Below are positions 1 to 6,426 of a DNA stretch of 15,559 nucleotides, piece by piece. How positions within the stretch are numbered: the stretch's first letter is position 1; the number at the start of each line of letters is the position of its first letter. A program made the translations under genes and the position numbers. Source of the stretch: Verrucomicrobia bacterium UBA3750 (GTDB lineage: Bacteria; Verrucomicrobiota; Kiritimatiellia; RFP12; UBA1067); assembly GCA_002371755.1 (NCBI GenBank), contig DFGM01000019.1:1-15559 (forward strand), written 5' to 3'. The notes below the pieces were generated by a model, which was not told the DNA's origin, made no database searches, and saw only the letters and a program-made list of their open reading frames with translations.

Positions 1-442
1 AAAGCGCGCCGCCGCCGCCGAGCGCTTCGCGGCGCAGCAGCCCGGAGCGGACGAGCGGCTCCACAAGCGCCACGAATCCGCTGGCGTGGCACCCGGGATT
101 GGCGATGCGGCGCGAGGCGCGTATGGCGTCGCGACGGGCGCCGCCTTCAAGCTCCGGGAATCCGTAAACCCAGCCGGACGCGGTGCGATGCGCGGTCGAC
201 GTGTCGATCAGCACGGCTCGCGAACCTTCGGCCAGGGCCACCGCCTCCCGAGCGGCGTCGTCTGGCAGGCACAGCACCGCGGCGTCGCAGGAATGTAGCG
301 CATCGCGGCGAGCGGCCGGATCCTTGCGCTTCTCCTCGGACAGGGTCAAAACGTCAAGGTCGTCACGCGACGCAAGGCGGTCCGCGATGCGCAGTCCGGT
401 CGTTCCGGCCGCGCCGTCGATGAAAACCAGTGGCTTAGGCAT
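1..442 (-). CDS. argC: N-acetyl-gamma-glutamyl-phosphate reductase, type 2 (ArgC), partial
   Basis: Reading the minus strand from the ATG at 442 gives 147 codons running off the left edge, so only the N-terminal part is present. ArgC catalyses the NADPH-dependent reduction of N-acetylglutamyl phosphate to the semialdehyde in arginine synthesis, in the cytoplasm. The N-terminus (FIDGAAGTTGLRI, residues 8-19) is the nucleotide-binding glycine motif of the short type 2 ArgC family. The NPGCHASGF stretch around residues 115-123 carries the catalytic cysteine (Cys118); the family more often has a Tyr where this protein has His119. The family is about 310-320 residues long, so roughly half is missing. 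The start lies 2 nt after the lysS stop, with an AAGGA inside the end of lysS, so the two genes are probably cotranscribed and translationally coupled. Confidence 0.9.
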   Translation of the reverse strand, partial: MPKPLVFIDGAAGTTGLRIADRLASRDDLDVLTLSEEKRKDPAARRDALHSCDAAVLCLPDDAAREAVALAEGSRAVLIDTSTAHRTASGWVYGFPELEGGARRDAIRASRRIANPGCHASGFVALVEPLVRSGLLRREALGGGGAL

Positions 443-444
443 GG

Positions 445-1986
445 CTATTTGGAATCCTTGAGCATGGGGAAGAGTATCACGTCCCGGATGACTTCAGTGC
501 CGGTGAGCATCATGGTGAGGCGATCCATGCCAAGCCCCAGACCGCCGGTTGGCGGCATGCCGCATTCCAGCGCCTCCACGAAATCCAGGTCCTCGCTTTC
601 GGCGTCCTCCTCGACCTGGGCGCTGAATGCCTCTCGCTGGGCGAACGGGTCGTTCTGCTCGGTGTATCCGGGACACAGTTCGCGACCTCCGACGACGAAC
701 TCGAAGACGTCCGCCTTCGTCGGATCGTCGGGGCAGGTTTTCGCGAGCGGCACGAACTCGTGCGGAATGCGCGTGACGAAAGTCGGCTGAACAAGGGTTC
801 TCTCGACAAGTTTGTCGTACACCTCGTGCGTGAGAAGGAGCTCGTTCCAGGCAGGATCGAAAGGCAGACCCTGCGCCTCGACGCGCTTCTGCGCCTCCGC
901 AAGCGGCAGCTCGAACCAGTCGTCGCCCATGCGCTCCTTCACGAGCGCCTCGTAGGAAACTTCGCGGTACGGCGGAGTGAAATCCAGCTCCGCGCCGCCG
1001 TACTGCACCTTGCGCGACCCGATCACGGTGTCGCACAGATGCGGCAGCAGCCCCTCGATGATGTCCATCATCGATCGCCTGTCGCCGTAGGCCTGGTAGA
1101 GCTCGAGCACGGTGAACTCGGGATTGTGCGTGCGGTCGAGGCCCTCGTTACGGAAATCGCGGCCGATTTCGAAGACCTTGTCGAACCCGCCGACAATCAG
1201 GCGCTTGAGATAGAGTTCCGGGGCGATGCGCAGAAACACGTCGCGATCCAACGCGTTGTAATGGGTGACGAACGGCTTGGCCGTCGCGCCGCCGGCGTGT
1301 GACTGAAGGATCGGGGTCTCAACCTCCATGAAACCGCGGCCTTCGAGCCACCTGCGCGTTTCGCGGAGAATCGCGCTGCGCTTGTAGAAGCGCTCGCGGG
1401 ATTCGGGATTGGAAAAGAGATCCACGTGCCGCCGCCGATAGCGGTCCTCGGTGTCCACGAGTCCGTGGAATTTTTCCGGCGGCTGAATCAGAGCCTTGGA
1501 AAGGAGCGTCCATGATTCGACGCGCACGGAAAGCTCGCCGGTGCGCGTGACGAAAAGTTCTCCGGCGCAGCCTACATGGTCGCCGAGATCGAGCTTGGCG
1601 AACGCCGCGAACGCCGCGTCGCCGCAGTTTTTCGCATTCACGAAAAGCTGTATGCGACCGGAACCGTCGCGCATGTCGGCGAAGACGGTCTTGCCCATTT
1701 TGCGAATGGCGAGAAGACGCCCCGCCGCCTTGACGGAAACGGGCGCCGGCGCCGCGTGGGAATCGGCGATCGGCTGTGCGGCGGCCGATTGCGCGGCGAC
1801 GGCCTCGGCGGCGGCCTTTGCGGCGGCAGCGGCGGCTATCAGAGGTTCGCCAAGGACTCGTATTTCGGAAATCGTTCCGGTGCGATCGAATCTGCGGCCG
1901 AACGGCTCGTGTCCGGCAGCCTGCAGCGCGCGCATGTTTTCAATCCGGATTGCGCGATAATCCGTGGATGAAGTTTCGTTTTCCAT
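445..1986 (-). CDS. lysS: Lysyl-tRNA synthetase, class II (LysRS)
   Basis: A 513-residue protein that charges tRNA-Lys with lysine in the cytoplasm. An OB-fold anticodon-binding domain (about residues 83-165, GRLLAIRKMGKTVFADMRD) is followed by the class II catalytic core: motif 1 near 218-227 (GFMEVETPIL), motif 2 at 278-297 (FRNEGLDRTHNPEF) and motif 3 at 481-490 (GGLGLGMDRL). The length fits the family. The frame is open upstream for 40 more codons, but that stretch does not look like LysRS, and the ATG at 1986 gives the usual N-terminal helix (RIENMRALQAAG). Two oddities: an alanine-rich stretch at residues 49-78 between the N-terminal helix and the OB fold, and a variant substrate-pocket region, CPGYTEQNDP, where E. 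coli LysRS has GNGFSELND. No good Shine-Dalgarno site precedes the ATG. Confidence 0.96.
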   Translation of the reverse strand: MENETSSTDYRAIRIENMRALQAAGHEPFGRRFDRTGTISEIRVLGEPLIAAAAAAKAAAEAVAAQSAAAQPIADSHAAPAPVSVKAAGRLLAIRKMGKTVFADMRDGSGRIQLFVNAKNCGDAAFAAFAKLDLGDHVGCAGELFVTRTGELSVRVESWTLLSKALIQPPEKFHGLVDTEDRYRRRHVDLFSNPESRERFYKRSAILRETRRWLEGRGFMEVETPILQSHAGGATAKPFVTHYNALDRDVFLRIAPELYLKRLIVGGFDKVFEIGRDFRNEGLDRTHNPEFTVLELYQAYGDRRSMMDIIEGLLPHLCDTVIGSRKVQYGGAELDFTPPYREVSYEALVKERMGDDWFELPLAEAQKRVEAQGLPFDPAWNELLLTHEVYDKLVERTLVQPTFVTRIPHEFVPLAKTCPDDPTKADVFEFVVGGRELCPGYTEQNDPFAQREAFSAQVEEDAESEDLDFVEALECGMPPTGGLGLGMDRLTMMLTGTEVIRDVILFPMLKDSK

Positions 1987-1996
1987 GGGGCGGCGG

Positions 1997-2025
1997 ATTC
2001 TATCCGAAATCCCGCCCGTCGGCAA
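1997..2025 (-). promoter_or_regulatory. Possible sigma70-type promoter for lysS-argC
   Basis: On the minus strand, TTGCCG (2025-2020) and TAGAAT (2002-1997) are separated by exactly 17 nt, matching the -35 consensus in 4 of 6 and the -10 consensus in 5 of 6 positions. Transcription would start near 1990, leaving only about 4 nt before the lysS ATG. The mRNA would then be nearly leaderless, which agrees with the lack of a Shine-Dalgarno site there. Found by eye only. Confidence 0.4.
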
Positions 2026-2150
2026 TTCCCCAAAAAATCCATGCGGTTTCCGCCGCCACTTGCAATCGCCGGCGGCGGATGCTATTCTTCCCCCGTCGCC
2101 ACGCATGGCTCCATTCCTCCGGCAGGGGCCTCGTGCCTCGCGACCCGCAA

Positions 2151-2190
2151 CCTTTCAACCTTTCAACTTTTCAACCTTTCAACTTTTCAA
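2151..2190. repeat. Five tandem octamers CYTTTCAA
   Basis: Five uninterrupted 8-nt units (CCTTTCAA, CCTTTCAA, CTTTTCAA, CCTTTCAA, CTTTTCAA) lie end to end, differing only at the second base. Read on the other strand the unit is TTGAAARG. The array is AT-richer than its surroundings. It could be slippage-generated microsatellite DNA, an array of protein-binding sites, or the edge of a dispersed intergenic repeat. Its copy number is likely to vary between strains. Confidence 0.85.
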
Positions 2191-2309
2191 CTGGTGACAA
2201 CATAGACACCATCAATTGACTCCACCAAAACGCTGCAAAGCGGTCGTCACGCGAAACCTGAGAAATTTCAAGAAAGACGACACATTGCAGAGACGGCGCA
2301 TAGCGCTGG

Positions 2310-2370
2310 CCTCTCTTCGTGTTTCTTTCAGGGCAAATTCTCAGGGCCTCGCGTGAGACACGAAGAGAGG
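2310..2370. repeat. Inverted repeat, 13-nt perfect arms, operon leader
   Basis: The arms CCTCTCTTCGTGT (2310-2322) and ACACGAAGAGAGG (2358-2370) are perfectly complementary, with a 35-nt loop. The core CTTCGTG/CACGAAG recurs in the next inverted repeat, 13 nt downstream. If the leader is transcribed, this forms a stem; as DNA it could also be a binding site. There is no U-run directly after it, so it is not a typical intrinsic terminator. Confidence 0.75.
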
Positions 2371-2382
2371 ACTTCTTTTGGA

Positions 2383-2432
2383 CTTCTTCCTTCGTGCCCG
2401 ATCCCCAGGCGGCGGAAACACGAAGGAAGAAG
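2383..2432 (+). promoter_or_regulatory. Hairpin covering the ribosome-binding site of the ankyrin gene
   Basis: The arms CTTCTTCCTTCGTG (2383-2396) and CACGAAGGAAGAAG (2419-2432) are perfectly complementary over 14 nt with a 22-nt loop. The right arm contains the Shine-Dalgarno sequence AAGGA (2423-2427), which sits 7 nt before the ATG at 2435. Folding of the mRNA would therefore hide the ribosome-binding site of the first operon gene. The site also fixes the start: the TTG at 2378 has no comparable site, and the protein from 2435 begins with a clear signal peptide. Regulation by folding is inferred. Confidence 0.6.
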
Positions 2433-2434
2433 CC

Positions 2435-3757
2435 ATGAAGACACACGCGAAAACGACAATCGCACGCCTCGCCACGGCAGCCATTTGCATGGCTGTTGTT
2501 TCGCCGGCAAATGCCAATGCCGCCGAGCATCAAAGTTTGAAGTACACTTCCGTTCTGCTTAGGCCTTTGGCGCCGGCAACCATGCCAGGCATGCGGACTC
2601 AGGCCATTGATCCCGCCGCGATGCTTGTCGAGGGAATACGCTCCGGAGATGTTGATGCCGTTGACGAGGTGCTTGATTCCGGCGAACTCGGCATAGACGA
2701 CCCCATTTGCTTCACCATGGGCCGGGCCGGAAGAGTACTGGAAACAGACAAAAAGTCGTGGTCGCTGACGGCAGGCATGAGGTCGATGACCGAGAAAGCG
2801 ATCAATCCGACGGGAGATCCGAGTCACGCCATGTTCATCCCAAACACTCCGGGAGTGTCGACATTTGGCGATTCATGGCAGAGTTCCACAGGTGCTATAA
2901 ACATGTATAACCTGCCCGAAATCGCATATCTTCACGGAACGCCCCTCATGGTCGCGGCCCGCTTCGGCAACCGTTTCATGGTGAAGCATCTGCTGAAGCG
3001 CGGGGCGAACCCCAATGTGTTCATCGTCGTCGGACGCACGAGCAACGGGTTCAAGTCCCTTCTTGGAAAAACCACGGAACCCGTGTCGCGTCCGTATCTC
3101 TTCGCACTTGAGGAATGCTACAGGGAGGCCGACGGGATACAGGGAAAGACACGAGCCAAGATGGACGAGTGCGCCAATATCCTGATTGCCGCCGGCGCGG
3201 TGCTGCCACCCGAAGACAAGCAGGGGCGCAACGGGCTGTGGGACGCGGCCATCGCGCGCAGCATCCCGATGCTCGAACTTGCCGTGAAGTCGGGAATTGA
3301 CGTGAATGCGGTGGATCATCTGGACAAGAGCGTGGCCGACTACATCGCGGAAAGCCGCATTAACGATCCCGACCTCAATGCCTTCGCCAAGGCGCTTCAA
3401 GACAAGGGGGCCAAGGGAACGGCTCCGGAACCCATGAAGGTTCAGCCAAAGCCTCTGGTGCCAGGCGAGGACGACGTGATTCCGGTGCCTGCGCCAAGCG
3501 CCGGAACCTCCGTCGGCAAATCGGGCGGATTCTTCCCGCCCGCCGGCGGCCAGATCTCCCGTCAGGACCACACGGCGGAAATAACCGAACTAGAAATTCA
3601 CCTCAGGTCGCTGAACGTACAACTAGACGACGCCAGGCACGACGCCAACATGGCGGCAATCCGTGGAACAGGATTGATAACGGCCAGCATGCGCGTCCAG
3701 AACATCATGCAGGCCATCTCCGAAACCGAGCGGCGGCTGCTTGAGTTGCAGCGGTGA
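2435..3757 (+). CDS. Exported ankyrin-repeat protein with C-terminal coiled coil
   Basis: A 440-residue protein. Residues 1-29 form a signal peptide: basic start (MKTHAK), hydrophobic AICMAVV and an ANA cleavage site, so it is probably periplasmic or secreted. Ankyrin-like helical repeats follow: about 59-90 (weak), 166-195 (clearest: GTPLMVAARFGNRFMVKHLL, then RGANPN), 219-256, and 265-295 (NGLWDAAIARSIPMLELA, SGIDVNAVD). Ankyrin repeats bind other proteins. A Pro-rich linker (330-370) leads to a coiled coil at 378-440 (TAEITELEIHLRSLNVQLDD). It is first in the operon, 57 nt before the SrfC-like gene. No catalytic motif is visible, so it is probably an adaptor or recognition subunit. An open frame extends back to a TTG at 2378, but the signal peptide and ribosome-binding site favour 2435. 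Confidence 0.85.
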   Translation: MKTHAKTTIARLATAAICMAVVSPANANAAEHQSLKYTSVLLRPLAPATMPGMRTQAIDPAAMLVEGIRSGDVDAVDEVLDSGELGIDDPICFTMGRAGRVLETDKKSWSLTAGMRSMTEKAINPTGDPSHAMFIPNTPGVSTFGDSWQSSTGAINMYNLPEIAYLHGTPLMVAARFGNRFMVKHLLKRGANPNVFIVVGRTSNGFKSLLGKTTEPVSRPYLFALEECYREADGIQGKTRAKMDECANILIAAGAVLPPEDKQGRNGLWDAAIARSIPMLELAVKSGIDVNAVDHLDKSVADYIAESRINDPDLNAFAKALQDKGAKGTAPEPMKVQPKPLVPGEDDVIPVPAPSAGTSVGKSGGFFPPAGGQISRQDHTAEITELEIHLRSLNVQLDDARHDANMAAIRGTGLITASMRVQNIMQAISETERRLLELQR

Positions 3758-3814
3758 CGGCTGCAAAAACGATTTTCTCTTGCTGCAACAGACTTCCGAC
3801 AGGAATCGACAACA

Positions 3815-6400
3815 ATGAAAGAACTGGCAGACTGGTACTGGAACTTCGGAATCCAGCGCGGATACGACATGAACGATCCAGACCATGAGGCGCGCAAGGT
3901 TTCGATCGGCAACTGGCTTGATCCGGTGGAGCAGATAATCCGCCGCAGGGCGGCAATTCGCGCCAACGCAACCGGGCGCGGCTGCATCGCGCTCTGGGGG
4001 CCGTCGCAGACCGGCAAGTCGACGCTCCTAAGCCGCTACATCGACGGCGAGCGCGCCGACGGGAGGGACAGCGCGATGACCTGGGATGCCGCTCGCCCCG
4101 TCCGTTTCTCTCCGCTTTTCGGGCAGGACTTGCCGTCCGGGACACTCGTGTTCAACCCATACCATCAGGGGTCGGACGCTTCGGGCGTGGCCACGCGCTA
4201 CACGCTTGGCAAGGATGGAGAAGTCGATGCCGCCTATCCTGTGGAAATGAAACTCGCCAGCAACGCCCAGGTTGTGAACGCGCTCTCGCTGGGGTATCTG
4301 TCCGACTGCCAGTCGGTGGCGGGAACGGCAGGATACACGGTTGAAACATTTTTGGAACGCATCACGCCAGAATGCGTAGATCACAAGCCGCCAACGCGGT
4401 CAGGCTACGAGATTCTCCGCGACATTGCCGACGTAGTTCAGCTGATGCGCTCTAACGACCGCTTCAAATTGCTGTTCTTCCGCAAGGGCGAATGGGAGAG
4501 CAAGGTTCGTCCGGCACTGGTTTCGTCGCCGACGTTGCTGTCCGACCCTGAATCGGCGAGAGCATTCCTTGAAGAGGCGTTCTGGGAGTCTGCAAAGGCG
4601 ATTAGCGAAGTCAGCCGTGAAATGGCGGCTGTCAGGGAGCGGCTCACGCCGGTCTGGGCGGGGCGCCGGATATTCCTCTCGCAGGAGGCGGCGGCGCTGA
4701 TGCTGGACATCGACTCCTACCGGAGTTTCGCGAACCCGGCAAGTGCGCATGGTGAGGAAACGGCCGACAAAGTCCGTCGGCTGCGCTGGAGAGCGGACGG
4801 AGAGAGGATCGTCGTTGAAGTCGGCAGCGGCGTTGGCTCCCCGGAAATCTCCGGCGTCGCCTTCGGCTACTTCCAGGCGCTTTGCGGGGAACTGATTGTT
4901 CCACTCAAGGCGGAGAATCTGGCAGGTGATGCGAAGGCTCCGTTCCGGACTCTTTTGGAAAAATGCGACATTCTTGACCTGCCAGGTCTTTCGCATGTGA
5001 ACAAAGGCAGCAACGGCGGCGGGGAAAACTCATCACGGCTCGACCTTGTGAAGGCTGACCCTGTCCAGATATTGACCAGAATATTCAAGGAAGGAAAGAC
5101 TCAAAGTCTAGTCCATGGACACGCGCTAGGCTACGGCCTCGACGCCTTCGTCATACTTTGCCGCGCCGATGGGAAGTCGCCGAGCAAGTCTGATCTCATC
5201 GGCGAAGGCGTGGGGGAATGGCTCAAGTCATTCGATCCGAATTGGCAGCCGCCGCAGCAGTGCGAAATGCCGGTATTCATCGACCTCACCTTCTTCTCGC
5301 AGGTAGTGAACAGCGTCACTGCGAACAGGGGCGTCGGCGACGGACTTGCGCCAGTCGCAAACGCCATAATGGAGAACATGGCGTTCTGCAAGCCCGGGAC
5401 GTGCAAATGGTTCGCAACGAACTACCACCAGATTCCAAGTTCAGCCATAATGTCGCCGGAGAGCAGCGCATTCGCCATCGACGCAATAAGCGGAGACGAA
5501 CACTTCATGAATGCGACGGACATGAGGCGCGACGACATTGCCGCCGTGTTCGATACCGACGGTGGAACTGGCAGGATGTTCGCTAGAATAGCCGATACTG
5601 TATCGCCAGCGAAGCGCACGGGGAAGTGCAAAAACGTCCTTGCCGCCGACAGAGCCGCATTGCTGGCGCTGATCCGGAAGCAACTCCCGGGCGAAGACTC
5701 CGAAAGCGCCATGCGCCAGCGTCTTGCGCACTTCCGGTCGGAAATCGAGAGGCGCGTCGCAGAGGCCGAGGAATCAGAGGATTTTGAAGGCATCTACCTT
5801 GACTTGTCGTGCGCCGTCAAGGCAATATTCTCCGCATCGCCGGAAATGTTCGAACCGGTTCCGTTGAATTTTGGAGGACTTCCAAAGAAGAAGGCTGTTG
5901 ATTACGTTCGCCGGCAGGCGGTGCGCTGGTTCGACGCGAAACAAGCGTCCTGCCGCAGCATCAATGGGTTCGAAGAAGAAGACGTGGCGGCGTTGCTGTC
6001 CGCGCTCCGGGATTCGGTCGATGCGGTATCCATTGCCAGGACGCTTCACGGTCCCGGATTCGGCGAACTTGCGGACGGCATGACGGCCCGGGCCGCGCGG
6101 TTCCCGCTCGCCCAGATGTTTTCCAACCAGTTTCTCAGGGGAAGCACGACATCGGAACGCCGAGATGAAAACGATGCCGACGCCCAGCCGGAAGCCATCC
6201 TCAACCGGCTCTTGTCGGCGGCGGCCAAAGGCAGTCGCCAGCGCGGCGTCTCCCCGGCCTACATCATGGTCATCGGGCCGGCATTGGAGAGAATCTCCGA
6301 AATCGAGCGCGAATTCACCGCACGGTCGAGACCCTCGCAGCCGGGTGACGAAGAACTCGCCGCCATCCTCGCCGAAATCGAAGGCGCGACCCAGGCATGA
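3815..6400 (+). CDS. SrfC-like P-loop NTPase (putative virulence factor family)
   Basis: An 861-residue protein without signal peptide or membrane segment, so cytoplasmic. A Walker A motif is clear at residues 62-70 (GPSQTGKST: the glycines and Lys68 are intact). It is followed at 113-130 by FNPYHQGSDASGVATRYT, which resembles the conserved 'NP...G..TRFT' region after the P-loop in SrfC (PF10139, 'putative bacterial virulence factor', about 800 residues). The N-terminal WYWNFGIQ...IGNWLDPVEQIIRRR region also fits that family. The rest is large and helix-rich, with no second domain that I recognise. SrfC genes sit beside SrfB genes in proteobacteria, and the next gene here is SrfB-like. An AGGAA at 3801-3805, 9 nt before the ATG, supports the start. 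Family assignment is from memory of motifs; biochemical activity is unknown. Confidence 0.75.
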   Translation: MKELADWYWNFGIQRGYDMNDPDHEARKVSIGNWLDPVEQIIRRRAAIRANATGRGCIALWGPSQTGKSTLLSRYIDGERADGRDSAMTWDAARPVRFSPLFGQDLPSGTLVFNPYHQGSDASGVATRYTLGKDGEVDAAYPVEMKLASNAQVVNALSLGYLSDCQSVAGTAGYTVETFLERITPECVDHKPPTRSGYEILRDIADVVQLMRSNDRFKLLFFRKGEWESKVRPALVSSPTLLSDPESARAFLEEAFWESAKAISEVSREMAAVRERLTPVWAGRRIFLSQEAAALMLDIDSYRSFANPASAHGEETADKVRRLRWRADGERIVVEVGSGVGSPEISGVAFGYFQALCGELIVPLKAENLAGDAKAPFRTLLEKCDILDLPGLSHVNKGSNGGGENSSRLDLVKADPVQILTRIFKEGKTQSLVHGHALGYGLDAFVILCRADGKSPSKSDLIGEGVGEWLKSFDPNWQPPQQCEMPVFIDLTFFSQVVNSVTANRGVGDGLAPVANAIMENMAFCKPGTCKWFATNYHQIPSSAIMSPESSAFAIDAISGDEHFMNATDMRRDDIAAVFDTDGGTGRMFARIADTVSPAKRTGKCKNVLAADRAALLALIRKQLPGEDSESAMRQRLAHFRSEIERRVAEAEESEDFEGIYLDLSCAVKAIFSASPEMFEPVPLNFGGLPKKKAVDYVRRQAVRWFDAKQASCRSINGFEEEDVAALLSALRDSVDAVSIARTLHGPGFGELADGMTARAARFPLAQMFSNQFLRGSTTSERRDENDADAQPEAILNRLLSAAAKGSRQRGVSPAYIMVIGPALERISEIEREFTARSRPSQPGDEELAAILAEIEGATQA

Positions 6401-6411
6401 CAACCGGAACA

Positions 6412-6417
6412 GAAGGA
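6412..6417 (+). promoter_or_regulatory. Ribosome-binding site that decides the SrfB-like gene start
   Basis: GAAGGA lies 9 nt before the ATG at 6427. The alternative ATG at 6397 overlaps the previous stop (ATGA) but has only a GAAGG about 13 nt away, and its ten extra residues (MTTGTEGYST) look like translated leader. The spacer before the chosen start ends in AACA, as it does before the SrfC-like gene. Confidence 0.6.
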
Positions 6418-6426
6418 TATTCAACA

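Larger units (their letters stand above)
1987..2434. other. Divergent intergenic region between lysS and the plus-strand operon
   Basis: This 448-nt stretch has no convincing gene. From left to right it holds the possible lysS promoter; a GC-rich inverted repeat with 8-nt arms (2050-2057 and 2071-2078); a GC-rich segment containing CCTCGTGCCTCGCGACCC (about 2129-2146); five tandem octamers (2151-2190); a stretch at 2191-2309 in which I see nothing clear; and two strong inverted repeats (2310-2370 and 2383-2432). The promoter of the plus-strand operon should lie here, but I could not find a convincing -35/-10 pair for it. That may mean an alternative sigma factor, an activator-dependent promoter, or a miss by eye. 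Confidence 0.7.

Noticed and set aside
1987..2106. N-terminal extension of LysRS to the start at 2106
   Set aside because: The extra 40 residues do not resemble LysRS, and the ATG at 1986 gives the expected N-terminal helix and total length.
2151..2190. Octamer array as a CRISPR or replication iteron array
   Set aside because: The units are too short and lack spacers, and there is no adjacent cas or replication-initiator gene.
2191..2309. A sigma70 promoter for the plus-strand operon around TTGACT or TTGCAG
   Set aside because: Neither hexamer has an acceptable -10 box at 16-18 nt, so I do not call a promoter.
2873..3571. Antisense open frame (232 codons) opposite the ankyrin gene
   Set aside because: The plus strand has a signal peptide, a ribosome-binding site and ankyrin repeats; the antisense product has none.
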